Assembly (NCBI RefSeq): GCF_004168205.1 | Contig: NZ_RCYB01000005.1 | Location: 1-63,812, forward strand | Source: Catenibacterium sp. co_0103 | GTDB lineage: Bacteria; Bacillota_I; Bacilli_A; Erysipelotrichales; Coprobacillaceae | Direction of reading: 5' to 3' | Length of the DNA: 63,812 nt | Shown: piece after piece, positions 18,879 through 27,891 of the stretch | How positions within the stretch are numbered: the stretch's first letter is position 1 | Layout: each line of letters opens with the position of its first letter | Program-made: the position numbers and the translations under genes | The notes under the pieces: model-generated | The model's database searches: none | What the model was told of the DNA's origin: nothing | What the model saw: only the letters and a program-made list of their open reading frames with translations

Positions 18879-19771
18879 TGATAAAAGCAGGACAGATTCT
18901 TTCTTTTGATAAAGAATTAGAAAATACAAGAAACCAAAGTTTGCAGGAATTAGTCAAAAGACAGGATATTAGAGAATTTGTAGAAAAGAATCATTTAACT
19001 AAAAAGACTCTAGAAGATGCCTGGGTAGATTTACTTGCTTATGTAGATGATCATGAACCTTGTTTACATTGCCATGGTATCAATGAATGTCCTAAGATGA
19101 ATAAAGGCCAGCAGATCACTTTGAGCTATGAAACTTACGTCCATCGTGATGTCAAAAGCTGTCAATATGGTCTTGAAAAGCATGAAAATGATCAGCTTCT
19201 TTCTCGCTTTCATTACAATAACATGTCTACTAGACTTGCACTTATTAGCTTGAAAGATATGGCAGCTGAAGCAATGAATAAAAATGATGCAAGTATGATG
19301 ATTTTGACTAAAAAGCTGATTGAATATATCAATAAACCACAAACAAAAGGTTTCTTAGTATGTGGCGGATCAAATCGAACAAGAATTATGGCAGGTATGA
19401 TGAATGCACTGGCTAGACGTAGTTATGAAGTAGGCTTATGTCATGTACCTACACTTATGGCAGACGTCAAAGCAAGCTTTAATTCAAATGAAGATACTTC
19501 TTTAGTGGATCTAGTAAAAAACATTCCTTATTTACTCTTAGATAGTGTAGGTGAAGAAAATGTGACTAACTGGTCTAGAGACGAAGTTCTAGCGATGATT
19601 TTAGACTATCGTATCTTAAATGAATTACCTACTTTCATGACTTCTGCATATGGTTTTGAAGACCTGGAAACGATTTACATGAATAAATATAATGATAAAC
19701 GTGAACAGCTTCGTGCAAAGAATATTGTTTCTAAAATGAAAGCGCTATGTTGTGAAATAATTATTGACTAA
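18875..19771 (+). CDS. dnaI: primosomal protein DnaI (helicase loader), with degenerate ATPase site
   Basis: A 298-residue protein in the dnaB-dnaI position. The N-terminal part carries cysteines 63, 66, 72 and 96 with nearby histidines, matching the zinc-binding helicase-interaction domain of DnaI. The C-terminal part aligns by eye with the DnaC/DnaI AAA+ domain, but where the P-loop GxxGxGKT should be (163-171) it reads GGSNRTRIMAG, without the GK pair, and Walker B is LLLDSVG (220-226) rather than LLDDIG. So it probably cannot hydrolyse ATP normally. It may still load the helicase in an ATP-independent way, or another protein may supply ATPase function. The assignment rests on position and the zinc domain. 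Confidence 0.75.
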   Translation: MMIKAGQILSFDKELENTRNQSLQELVKRQDIREFVEKNHLTKKTLEDAWVDLLAYVDDHEPCLHCHGINECPKMNKGQQITLSYETYVHRDVKSCQYGLEKHENDQLLSRFHYNNMSTRLALISLKDMAAEAMNKNDASMMILTKKLIEYINKPQTKGFLVCGGSNRTRIMAGMMNALARRSYEVGLCHVPTLMADVKASFNSNEDTSLVDLVKNIPYLLLDSVGEENVTNWSRDEVLAMILDYRILNELPTFMTSAYGFEDLETIYMNKYNDKREQLRAKNIVSKMKALCCEIIID

Positions 19772-19866
19772 AAAAATTGATTGGAATAGAATTGGTGATG
19801 GTAAGGAACGAACAATTATGCTAGAATGGTTCTTAAATAGAATGCATAAGTTGAGAGGAGAAAAAA

Positions 19867-20826
19867 ATGGTTAAGTGTATTGGTGTTTTAACTTCTGGGG
19901 GAGATGCTCCTGGAATGAACGCTGCAATTCGTGCAGTAGCTAGAACTTGTCTTAACAAGGGTATCGAAGTTTATGGCGTTAGACTTGGCTATAAAGGTCT
20001 TCATGAAGGTAAGTTCATGAAATTCGATCGTCATAGTACTCGTAATATCATCAATAATGGTGGTACTATTTTAAAATCTGCTCGTTTCCCTGAATTCAAA
20101 GATCCTGAAATCAGAAAAGAAGCAATCGAACAGATGAAAAAAGTAGGTATGGAAGCATTAGTAGTCATCGGTGGTGACGGTTCATACAATGGTGCTTTAA
20201 AACTTACAGAAATGGGAGTTAATTGTATTGGTCTTCCAGGAACAATTGACAATGATATTCCTGATACTGATTTCACAATTGGATTTGATACTGCATTAAA
20301 TACAATTGTTGAAGCATTAGACAGATTAAGAGATACTTCTTCTTCACATCAGAGATGTACTATCCTTGAAGTTATGGGTAGAAGATGTGGTGACCTTGCA
20401 ATTAATGCAGGTATCGCAGCTGGTGCTGAACTAGTAATCACTTCTGATACTGGTTATGATGAAGATAAGATTATCGAAAGATTAAAACAGTCAAAGGCAT
20501 CTGATAAGGACCATGCAATCGTGGTTATTACTGAACATATCACTGATGTCAATGAACTTGCAAAGAAAGTCGAAGCTGCAACAGGTTTCGAAACTCGTGC
20601 GAATGTCTTAGGTCATTTACAGCGTGGTGGTAGACCAACTGCAAGAGACCGTGTCTTAGCAAGCCGTATGGGTGTTAAGGCTGTAGAACTTCTTGAAGAA
20701 GGTAAAGGTGGACTTTGCGTAGGTGAAGTACATGGCCAGATTACTGCTTTCCCTATCACAGAAGTATTAAGTCATAAGCATGTAGCTGATGCTGGTATTT
20801 ACGAAGACGCTAAGAAGTTACGTTAA
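19867..20826 (+). CDS. pfkA: 6-phosphofructokinase
   Basis: A 319-residue ATP-dependent phosphofructokinase of standard bacterial length, the main control point of glycolysis. Visible motifs are the N-terminal GVLTSGGDAPGMNAAIRA, GGDGSYNG for ATP binding, PGTIDNDIPDTD with the catalytic aspartate, TCTILEVMGRRCGDLA-like substrate region and HLQRGGRPTARDR at the C-terminal allosteric side. GAGAGGAG precedes the ATG. A possible extended -10 (TGCTAGAAT, ends at 19827) lies upstream. pyk follows after a 68-base gap and is probably co-transcribed, as in many Firmicutes. Confidence 0.96.
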   Translation: MVKCIGVLTSGGDAPGMNAAIRAVARTCLNKGIEVYGVRLGYKGLHEGKFMKFDRHSTRNIINNGGTILKSARFPEFKDPEIRKEAIEQMKKVGMEALVVIGGDGSYNGALKLTEMGVNCIGLPGTIDNDIPDTDFTIGFDTALNTIVEALDRLRDTSSSHQRCTILEVMGRRCGDLAINAGIAAGAELVITSDTGYDEDKIIERLKQSKASDKDHAIVVITEHITDVNELAKKVEAATGFETRANVLGHLQRGGRPTARDRVLASRMGVKAVELLEEGKGGLCVGEVHGQITAFPITEVLSHKHVADAGIYEDAKKLR

Positions 20827-20894
20827 TTTCTCAGTGTGTTTGTTAAATATATATAACGGAGTGTAAATTTATTTGGTTGATTAAGGAGTCTAAA

Positions 20895-22325
20895 ATGGTT
20901 AAAGAAAAAATGAAAAAAACAAAAATTGTTTGTACTATTGGTCCTGCTTCACAGGATAAAGAAATGTTAAAGAAGCTTATTAAAGCTGGTATGAACGTAA
21001 TGCGTTGTAACTTCTCACATGGTGACTATGAAGAACATGCTATGAAGATGGATACTTTAAGAGAAGTAAACAAGGAATTAGGTACTGATGTAGCTATCAT
21101 GCTTGATACTAAAGGTCCTGAAATCCGTACTGGTGCTTTCGAAGGTGGATTCACTGAATTCAAGAAAGGTCAGGTTTCAGTAATCACTCCAGAAGAAATT
21201 GTTGGTTCTTCAGATCGTTTCACAATTTCTTATAAGGAATTATACAAAGATGTTAAGCCTGGTGCTTATATCTTAGTTAACGATGGTCAGGTTGCTTTAT
21301 TAGTTGACCACGTTGAAGGACAGGATATCTATTGTGTAGCTGCTAACGATGGTAGAGTTAAGAACACTCGTGGTATCAACGTTCCTGGTACTAAGTTACA
21401 GTTCGAATTCTTATCAGAAAAAGATAAGAACGACTTAATCTTCGGTTGCAAACAGGATGTAAACTTCATCGCTGCTTCATTCGTAAGAAGAAAACAGGAT
21501 GTATTAGATATTAAGAAATTAATTGCTGAAAACGGTAAGCCAGATATCAAAGTATTACCAAAAATCGAATGTGTTGAAGGTGTTGAAAACATCGATGAAA
21601 TCATCGAAGTAGCTGATGGTATCATGGTTGCTCGTGGTGACTTAGGTGTAGAAGTACCTGCTGAAGATGTACCTCTAATCCAGAAGTCAATCATCAAGAA
21701 ATGTAATGCTGCTGGTAAGATCGTTATTACTGCAACTCAGATGCTTGAATCTATGCAGGAAAACCCAAGACCAACAAGAGCTGAAGTATCTGACGTAGCT
21801 AACGCTATCTATGATGGTACTGATGCTATTATGTTATCTGGTGAATCTGCTCAGGGTAAATATCCTGAAGAAGCAGTATTAACTATGAACAAGATTGCTC
21901 ATAAGATCGAAGGAAACTTAGACTATGCTTCAATCTTAAGAAGAGCTATCAGAACTGCTGATAACTCTAACTCTTCAGAAGCTATCTGTATGTCAGTTGC
22001 TGAAATTGCTGCAAACTTCAACGTTTCAGCTATCATCGCATTCACTGAAACAGGTGCTACTGCAAAACGTATGTCACGTTATAGACCACATTGCCCAATC
22101 ATTGCTCCAACTCCATTTGATGATACAGTTAAGAAATTAGCTCTTAACTGGGGTGTTAAGCCTGTACTTTGCAAATCTATGAAATCAAGAGAAGGTTTAA
22201 TGGATCTTGCAATGGTTATCGCTAAGGAAAACGGAATTTCAGCTGGTGAACAGGTAATCGTAACTGGTGGTACTCCAGGTGTTTCTGGTTTAACAAGTTA
22301 CTTAGAAATCGTTACAATCAAATAA
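20895..22325 (+). CDS. pyk: pyruvate kinase
   Basis: A 476-residue pyruvate kinase without the extra C-terminal PEP-utiliser domain found in bacilli. It makes pyruvate and ATP from PEP. Motifs include RCNFSHGDYEEH, MLDTKGPEIRTG, the catalytic lysine in VLPKIEC, ARGDLGVEVP for the metal and ATQMLESM. The ATG at 20895 follows TTAAGGAG; a TTG 18 bases upstream is in frame but sits ahead of that ribosome binding site. A terminator follows. Confidence 0.95.
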   Translation: MVKEKMKKTKIVCTIGPASQDKEMLKKLIKAGMNVMRCNFSHGDYEEHAMKMDTLREVNKELGTDVAIMLDTKGPEIRTGAFEGGFTEFKKGQVSVITPEEIVGSSDRFTISYKELYKDVKPGAYILVNDGQVALLVDHVEGQDIYCVAANDGRVKNTRGINVPGTKLQFEFLSEKDKNDLIFGCKQDVNFIAASFVRRKQDVLDIKKLIAENGKPDIKVLPKIECVEGVENIDEIIEVADGIMVARGDLGVEVPAEDVPLIQKSIIKKCNAAGKIVITATQMLESMQENPRPTRAEVSDVANAIYDGTDAIMLSGESAQGKYPEEAVLTMNKIAHKIEGNLDYASILRRAIRTADNSNSSEAICMSVAEIAANFNVSAIIAFTETGATAKRMSRYRPHCPIIAPTPFDDTVKKLALNWGVKPVLCKSMKSREGLMDLAMVIAKENGISAGEQVIVTGGTPGVSGLTSYLEIVTIK

Positions 22326-22337
22326 TTTTTGATAATT

Positions 22338-22364
22338 AGGAATAGGGTGACCTATTCCTTTTTT
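22338..22364 (+). terminator. Rho-independent terminator after pyk
   Basis: AGGAATAGG/CCTATTCCT stem (22338-22346 with 22351-22359), GTGA loop, T-run. Confidence 0.88.
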
Positions 22365-22369
22365 CTTTA

Positions 22370-22397
22370 TTGACAATTAACTGAAGTGGTGTACAAT
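22370..22397 (+). promoter_or_regulatory. Promoter of the thrS T-box leader
   Basis: TTGACA (22370-22375), 16-base spacer, TACAAT (22392-22397). Confidence 0.8.
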
Positions 22398-22403
22398 AAA
22401 GTC

Positions 22404-22615
22404 ACAAGCTACGAAACAGGACATGTCTTTAAGATAAAAGCTTACTAGAGAGGAAGAATAGGTGGAAACTTCCAAGATATTTACTTAAAGGTACTCCCTG
22501 TGATGCTGAACTCGAAAGAGATTCCGTAACTCGCGTTAAGAGATGAGAGGTTATGCATTGCATAACGAATAAAGGTGGTAACACGAGACTTCGTCCTTTG
22601 ATGAGGTCTCTTTTT
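22404..22615 (+). promoter_or_regulatory. T-box leader (tRNA-sensing riboswitch) of thrS
   Basis: The canonical T-box element AAAGGTGGTAACACGAGA is at 22571-22588. It overlaps the 5' side of a terminator in which GAGACTTCGTC (22585-22595) pairs with GATGAGGTCTC (22600-22610) ahead of five T. The roughly 170 bases upstream contain further hairpins consistent with Stem I. By the established T-box mechanism, uncharged cognate tRNA would stabilise the antiterminator and switch on the downstream gene. Threonine specificity is inferred from the adjacent thrS; I could not place the specifier codon with confidence. Confidence 0.9.
22585..22615 (+). terminator. T-box terminator hairpin
   Basis: Eleven-pair stem with two G-U pairs and a CTTT loop, followed by TTTTT. 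It is mutually exclusive with the antiterminator that includes the T-box sequence. Confidence 0.85.
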
Positions 22616-22632
22616 ATTTATAGGAGGAGAAT

Positions 22633-24390
22633 ATGAGCGATTTTTTAAATGACAAAGATTTAAATACTTTAAATCATTCATGTGCACACGTATTAGCACA
22701 GGCAGTTAAACATCTTTACCCACAGGCTAAGTTCTGGGTAGGCCCAGTAGTAGAAGAAGGATTCTATTATGATATCGATTTAGGTGATCAGACTATTTCT
22801 GATGATGACTTACCTAAGATTGAAAAAGAAATGAAGAAAATCTGTAAAGATGGTAAGAGAATCGTGAGACATGAAGTCTCTAAAGAAGAAGCTTTAGAGG
22901 AATTCAAGGATGATGAATACAAGCTAGACTTAATCAATGGTTTAGAAGATGGTACAATCACTACTTATTCACAGGGTGATTTCACTGACTTATGTCGTGG
23001 TCCACATGTAGAAACAGTTAAATTATGTAAGAACTTCAAGTTAATTAAACATTCAGGTGCTTATTGGAAAGGTGATAAGAACAACAAGGTTCTTCAGAGA
23101 ATCTATGGTGTATGTTTCCCAACTAAAGAAGAATTAGAAGCACATCTTCAGTTATTAGAAGAAGCAAAGGAAAGAGATCATAGAAAACTTGGTAAAGAAT
23201 TAGGTATCTTCATGTTTGCGGATATCGTAGGTAAAGGTTTACCAATGTGGTTACCAAATGGTTTCACTGTAAGACGTTTATTATCTGATTACATCATGAA
23301 CAAAGAATTAGAATTAGGTTATGAACATGTTATGACACCTTCTCTTGGTAACGTTAAGTTATATAAGAAGTCAGGACATTGGGCTCATTATAAAGATGAT
23401 ATGTTCCCAGCGATGGAATTAGATGATGAAGCATATGTATTAAGACCTATGAACTGTCCACACCATATGGTTATGTATAAATCCACATTACATTCATATC
23501 GTGATCTTCCAGTTAGAATTGCGGAAATTGCGAACGATTTCCGTTTTGAAGCAAGTGGTGCTTTAACTGGTATTGAACGTGCAAGAGCCTTCACACAGAA
23601 CGATTCACATATCTTCTGTCGTCCAGATCAGATTGCTCAGGAATTCAAGAATGTAGCACATTTAATCTTAGATGTATATAAGGACTTTGGTTTCAAAGAT
23701 TACTCATTCCGTTTATCATTAAGAGATAAGAACAACAAAGAAAAGTATTTCGGTAATGATGAATTATGGGAAAAAAGTGAAAATGAATTACGTGAAGTAT
23801 TAAAAGAAATGGATGTAGAATTCTATGAAGCAGAAGGCGAAGCAGCATTCTATGGTCCTAAACTTGACGTACAGGTAAAGAGTGCATTAGGACATGATGT
23901 TACTTTATCTACAATCCAGTTAGACTACCAGTTACCAGAGAGATTCGAATTAACTTATGTTGATGAAAATGGTGATAAGGTAAGACCAGTTGTTATTCAT
24001 AGAGCAATCTTAGGTTCATTAGACCGTTTCGTTGCCTTCTTATTAGAAGAAACAAAAGGTAACCTTCCTCTATGGTTAGCACCTACTCAGGTTCAAGTTA
24101 TTCCAGTTAAACTTGAATACCATGATGAATACGCAAAAGAAGTTGTGGCTAAGTTAAGAAAAGCACACTTCAGAGTAAATAACGATAATAGAGATGAAAA
24201 ACTTGGTTATCGTATCAGAGAAGCACAGTTAAAGAAGATTCCTTATCAGTTAGTACTTGGTGATAACGAAAGAGATAATGGTACTGTGACTTATCGTAAA
24301 CATGGTGAAAAGAAACAGACTACAGTGACTTTTGAAGAATTCGTAGAATTATTAAATACAGAAGTAGAAAACAAAACTTTAAGCCACTAA
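22633..24390 (+). CDS. thrS: threonyl-tRNA synthetase, lacking the N-terminal TGS domain
   Basis: A 585-residue class II synthetase that charges tRNA-Thr. It begins directly with the editing (N2) domain (HSCAHVLAQAVKHLYP, and CRGPHVETV later), whereas most bacterial ThrRS have about 60 extra N-terminal residues forming a TGS domain. The catalytic core has the zinc cysteine in RPMNCPHH, motif 2 around FRFEASGALTGIERAR, and motif 3 HRAILGSLDRFVAFLLEE; the anticodon-binding domain (VQVIPVKLEYHDEYA) completes it. The ATG follows TAGGAGGAGA; an earlier start is impossible because the T-box terminator lies immediately upstream, so the truncation is real. Confidence 0.95.
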   Translation: MSDFLNDKDLNTLNHSCAHVLAQAVKHLYPQAKFWVGPVVEEGFYYDIDLGDQTISDDDLPKIEKEMKKICKDGKRIVRHEVSKEEALEEFKDDEYKLDLINGLEDGTITTYSQGDFTDLCRGPHVETVKLCKNFKLIKHSGAYWKGDKNNKVLQRIYGVCFPTKEELEAHLQLLEEAKERDHRKLGKELGIFMFADIVGKGLPMWLPNGFTVRRLLSDYIMNKELELGYEHVMTPSLGNVKLYKKSGHWAHYKDDMFPAMELDDEAYVLRPMNCPHHMVMYKSTLHSYRDLPVRIAEIANDFRFEASGALTGIERARAFTQNDSHIFCRPDQIAQEFKNVAHLILDVYKDFGFKDYSFRLSLRDKNNKEKYFGNDELWEKSENELREVLKEMDVEFYEAEGEAAFYGPKLDVQVKSALGHDVTLSTIQLDYQLPERFELTYVDENGDKVRPVVIHRAILGSLDRFVAFLLEETKGNLPLWLAPTQVQVIPVKLEYHDEYAKEVVAKLRKAHFRVNNDNRDEKLGYRIREAQLKKIPYQLVLGDNERDNGTVTYRKHGEKKQTTVTFEEFVELLNTEVENKTLSH

Positions 24391-24397
24391 TACATTT

Positions 24398-24423
24398 GAC
24401 TCCCTTAATGGGAGTCTTTTTTT
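24398..24423 (+). terminator. Rho-independent terminator after thrS
   Basis: GACTCCC/GGGAGTC stem (24398-24404 with 24410-24416) and seven T. Confidence 0.9.
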
Positions 24424-24452
24424 GTGAAAAGACAAAAATCAGTATGTTTTGT

Positions 24453-24482
24453 TTGCTTTTAAAGTGTTTTACCCCCTATAAT
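24453..24482 (+). promoter_or_regulatory. Promoter of proBA
   Basis: TTGCTT (24453-24458), 18-base spacer, TATAAT (24477-24482), 27 bases upstream of proB. Confidence 0.7.
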
Positions 24483-24509
24483 AGATTAAACAATAAAGGA
24501 GTGTTTTCG

Positions 24510-25634
24510 ATGAAACGTAGAATAGAAGAAGTAAAGAAAATTGTCATTAAGGTAGGCTCAAGCTCACTTTGTGACAAAGATGGAAAAATCAATAAAGAAA
24601 AAATATTGATGTTAACATGGCAGATTGCCAAACTAAAAAGAGAAGGCTATATTGTTGTTCTTGTCTCTTCAGGAGCTATTGCAGCGGGTATGGGCGCATT
24701 AGGACTAGACAGTAAACCGAAAACACTACCGGAAAAACAGGCTTTAGCTGCGATTGGGCAGGCAAGACTCATGGAAATCTATGAAGAAATATTCCAGGTC
24801 TTTAATATGAAATGTTCTCAGATCTTATTAAACCATGATGACTTTGATGATCGTCATCGTTTAATGAACTTAAACCATACAATCAATGCACTACTCAATT
24901 ATGGTGTGGTTCCTATTATTAATGAAAATGATGCTTTGGCAGTAGATGAAATCAAGGTAGGAGACAATGATACATTGGCTTCACTTATCGTTCCTCTAGT
25001 AGAAGCACAACTATTAATTCTCGTGAGTGATATTGATGGTCTTTATACAGGCAATCCTCATACTGATCCTGATGCTGTGCTTATCCACTATGTAGATAAG
25101 ATTGATGATACAATTTTGAGCTATGCAGGAGATGCAGTCAGTGGTCTAGGTACAGGTGGTATGGCGACTAAACTAAAAGCGGCTCAAATGGTCAATGCAT
25201 TAGGCAGTCATATGTGTATTGTGAATGGACAGAAAGAAAACAGTATATTAAATGCCCTAGATAATGAAGGAACTTGGTTCAATGGGGCTTCAGGCACAAA
25301 TATGAATGCTAGAAGACATTGGATTGCCTATCGTACTAAACCAAGAGGAACAATTATAGTTGATGCAGGATGTAGAAAAGCGATTGTTGGCAAGCATGTC
25401 AGTCTTTTACCTACAGGTATTAAAGATGTAGAAGGTAGATTCTTAGAAGGACAGGTTGTTGATATCAAGGATGAAGAGTTAAATACAATTGCGAAGGGTG
25501 TTGTCAATTATGCCAGTGATGAAATCAGACTGATCAAGGGACACCAGTCTTCTGAAATAGATGACATATTACATCGTCATGACTATGATGAAGTAGTACA
25601 TGCGAATAACATGGTTGTATTGGAGGAAAGATAA
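24510..25634 (+). CDS. proB: glutamate 5-kinase
   Basis: A 374-residue enzyme making gamma-glutamyl phosphate, the first step of proline synthesis. The amino-acid kinase domain (IVIKVGSSSL, VSSGAIAAGMGALGL, INENDALAV, GDNDTLASLI, GTGGMATKLKAA) occupies residues 1-260 and a PUA domain the last 80 (GTIIVDAGCRKAI...). The ATG at 24510 follows AAAGGAG and lies downstream of the promoter; the frame is open from 24396 but that part crosses the thrS terminator and promoter. It overlaps proA by one base. Confidence 0.94.
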   Translation: MKRRIEEVKKIVIKVGSSSLCDKDGKINKEKILMLTWQIAKLKREGYIVVLVSSGAIAAGMGALGLDSKPKTLPEKQALAAIGQARLMEIYEEIFQVFNMKCSQILLNHDDFDDRHRLMNLNHTINALLNYGVVPIINENDALAVDEIKVGDNDTLASLIVPLVEAQLLILVSDIDGLYTGNPHTDPDAVLIHYVDKIDDTILSYAGDAVSGLGTGGMATKLKAAQMVNALGSHMCIVNGQKENSILNALDNEGTWFNGASGTNMNARRHWIAYRTKPRGTIIVDAGCRKAIVGKHVSLLPTGIKDVEGRFLEGQVVDIKDEELNTIAKGVVNYASDEIRLIKGHQSSEIDDILHRHDYDEVVHANNMVVLEER

Positions 25635-26872
25635 TGAATACATTATTAGAAACACAATTAAAGAGTGCAAAAAAAGCAGCACGTCTTTTAAAGAATATGC
25701 CTACTTGCACAAAGAATCAGGCATTAGATAAAATTGCCGACGCATTAATTGCACATAGTGAAGAAATATTAGAAGCCAACAAAAAAGATATGGCACATGC
25801 CAAGGAAGTCAATATGACTAAGGCTATGCAGGATAGACTCTTATTTACTCATGAACGTATTGTAGGAGTAAGTGATGGAGTCAAGAAAGTGGCCACATTA
25901 CCTGATCCTGTTGGTGAAGTGATGGAATCCTGGACAAGACCAAATGGTCTAGAAATTTCTAAAGTGAGAGTGCCTATTGGTGTCTTTGGAATTATCTATG
26001 AAGCCCGTCCTAATGTGACTGTAGATATTGCTTCTCTTTGCTTAAAATCAGGCAATGCCTGTGTTTTAAGAGGTGGTAAAGAAGCCATTCATACAAATAA
26101 GAAATTAGTAGAAATCATGAAGTGTGCCACTAAAGATATCTTACCAGAAGGTGCGATTGAACTGATCACAGAACTAGATCATGCCATTGTAGGAGAACTC
26201 ATCCATGCCAATGAATATGTGGATGTTATTGTACCTAGAGGCGGTGCAGGACTCATTCAGTTTGTTGTTAAGAATTCAACAGTACCTGTTATTGAAACAG
26301 GCGCTGGTATCTGCCATCTTTATGTTGATAAGGATGCAGACCTTAATAAAGCATTAACTATTGCAGTCAATGCGAAGATTCAAAGACCTTCAGTATGTAA
26401 TGCGATAGAAACAATACTTGTACATAAGGATGTTGCAGACAAGTTCTTACCAGAACTTAAAAAAGCCTTTGAAAAAGTAGAAATCAAAGGGGATGATGCA
26501 ACATGTCAGATCATTCACTGTGAACATGTCACAGATGACAGTTATGCAACAGAATATGATGATTATATTGTGAATATTAGAGTTGTTGACTCAGTAGAAG
26601 AAGCAATCAATCATATTTATACATATTCTACAAAACATTCAGAATCCATTATTACTGAAAATGATGAAACAGCTGTATTATTCATGAACAGCTTAGATAG
26701 TGCCTGTGTGTATCATAATGCCTCTACAAGATTCTCAGATGGTGGAGAATTCGGTTTTGGCGCAGAACTTGGTATCAGTACACAGAAACTTCATGCCAGA
26801 GGTCCACTTGGTTTAAAAGAAATGTGTTCTTACCAATATAAAATTGAAGGAAATGGCCAGATTAGAGAGTAG
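25634..26872 (+). CDS. proA: glutamate-5-semialdehyde dehydrogenase (gamma-glutamyl phosphate reductase)
   Basis: A 412-residue NADPH-dependent aldehyde-dehydrogenase-fold enzyme for the second step of proline synthesis. Landmarks are VPIGVFGIIYEARPNVT, LRGGKEAIHTN, VPRGGAGLI, the catalytic cysteine in RPSVCNAIET and FGFGAELGISTQKLHARGP. Start overlaps proB (TAATG). No proC is in the window, so the last reductase must be elsewhere. A terminator overlaps its stop. Confidence 0.94.
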   Translation: MNTLLETQLKSAKKAARLLKNMPTCTKNQALDKIADALIAHSEEILEANKKDMAHAKEVNMTKAMQDRLLFTHERIVGVSDGVKKVATLPDPVGEVMESWTRPNGLEISKVRVPIGVFGIIYEARPNVTVDIASLCLKSGNACVLRGGKEAIHTNKKLVEIMKCATKDILPEGAIELITELDHAIVGELIHANEYVDVIVPRGGAGLIQFVVKNSTVPVIETGAGICHLYVDKDADLNKALTIAVNAKIQRPSVCNAIETILVHKDVADKFLPELKKAFEKVEIKGDDATCQIIHCEHVTDDSYATEYDDYIVNIRVVDSVEEAINHIYTYSTKHSESIITENDETAVLFMNSLDSACVYHNASTRFSDGGEFGFGAELGISTQKLHARGPLGLKEMCSYQYKIEGNGQIRE

Positions 26873-26893
26873 TAAAAATACTACTCTTTTTTT
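26866..26893 (+). terminator. Rho-independent terminator after proA
   Basis: AGAGTAGTA/TACTACTCT stem (26866-26874 with 26879-26887), AAAA loop, T-run. It directly abuts the -35 of the next promoter. Confidence 0.88.
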
Positions 26894-26894
26894 A

Positions 26895-26937
26895 TTGACA
26901 ATAATTAGCACCCTAACTATAATATTTAGCATACTAA
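26895..26937 (+). promoter_or_regulatory. MarR-gene promoter with two palindromic operators
   Basis: TTGACA (26895-26900), 17-base spacer and TATAAT (26918-26923) make a near-consensus promoter. Two palindromes of the form TTAG-N4-CTAA lie at 26905-26916 (between -35 and -10) and 26926-26937 (just after the -10). Each continues as CTA, and their start points are 21 bases apart, two helical turns. This placement suggests cooperative autorepression by the MarR protein encoded next. Confidence 0.75.
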
Positions 26938-26958
26938 CTAATAGCAAGGAGGTGTACT

Positions 26959-27414
26959 ATGGATATGCAAGAGAATGTCAAGGTGATGATGGATAAGGTC
27001 GCAGTACTTAAAAAAGTAGTAGGAAAGTATATGATGCGCAACTTTAAGGATATGCCTTTAACAGGCGATCAATCACGCTTATTATTTGTGATTAAAGAAC
27101 ATGGTCATTCTCAAAAAGAAGTGGCACAATGTCTTCATATTTCTGATGCAACACTTTCAGTAAGAATCAAGCGTCTAGAAGAAGCAGGCTATATTATTCG
27201 TGAACAGAATCCTCAAGATAAACGTCATTCTACAGTGCGTTTAAGTAAATTGGGCGAAGAATATTTAGAAATCTGTAAGGATAAGATGAGGCATATGGAA
27301 GAAGTATGCAGCAGAGGACTTACAAAAGAAGATCATGATGCCGTATTACATATGATTGATATGATTATTAAGAATATGGAAGATGAATTAAAGGAGGGAA
27401 ATATAAGTAACTAA
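26959..27414 (+). CDS. MarR-family transcriptional regulator
   Basis: A 151-residue winged-helix regulator with the recognition region HSQKEVAQCLHISDATLSVRIKRLEEAGYIIRE and the wing NPQDKRHSTVRLS. It probably binds the paired palindromes upstream and controls itself and the ABC exporter genes downstream. Its last five residues (GNISN) are not native: an IS607-type element begins within codon 147. Removing the element gives an end of ...KEEDDA and a stop that overlaps the ABC start. The change is in the C-terminal tail and may not affect function. Preceded by AAGGAGG. Confidence 0.88.
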   Translation: MDMQENVKVMMDKVAVLKKVVGKYMMRNFKDMPLTGDQSRLLFVIKEHGHSQKEVAQCLHISDATLSVRIKRLEEAGYIIREQNPQDKRHSTVRLSKLGEEYLEICKDKMRHMEEVCSRGLTKEDHDAVLHMIDMIIKNMEDELKEGNISN

Positions 27415-27470
27415 ATATAACGACCATTGTGATTAAATGTGTTCAAATCTACTCAAAGGAAAGCTTTAAT

Positions 27471-27690
27471 ATGAACACATCAAATATCACAAATTATAAA
27501 CCAAAGGATTTTGCTGAACTTTTAAGCGTATCTGTTAAGATATTATAACGTTGAGCTAGAGAAGGAAATTTAAAGGCAAACCGACCCCAAACTAAAGGCA
27601 TTATTATACTTACAATCAGCATTTACTAAATCAAGTTGCATTTTTAAGATAGTTTGTAATGCAAAAGAATTATTTGAATACCCACAAGCC
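27471..27690 (+). pseudogene. Decayed IS607-type serine recombinase (tnpA) remnant
   Basis: An ATG at 27471 after AAAGGAAAG starts a MerR-like head, NYKPKDFAELLSVSVKIL, typical of IS607 TnpA, then meets stops at the QRWDRE position. In shifted frames the text continues with AREGNLKANRPQTK, then HYYTYNQHL, and then NQVAFLR and FVNAK, which belong to the resolvase domain. The catalytic serine region and most of the resolvase domain are missing, indicating internal deletion, frameshifts and stops. The element therefore cannot move without help in trans. Confidence 0.75.
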
Positions 27691-27891
27691 ACAGGTAAGT
27701 GAAAGTTAAATTTTATTAACGCCTATAAATCGGCGTTCATGAAGTCAAACTTGGTGCATGGATTTTCCATTTGTACTATAATTAGATTAGAAATCAGATG
27801 AAGACCTCGTGCAGGATATTGTTTCAATACTTCATGTGTTCTCCTGCAGGCTGTATGGGTTTAGTAAGTATAAAAAAACAGATAGAAAGGG

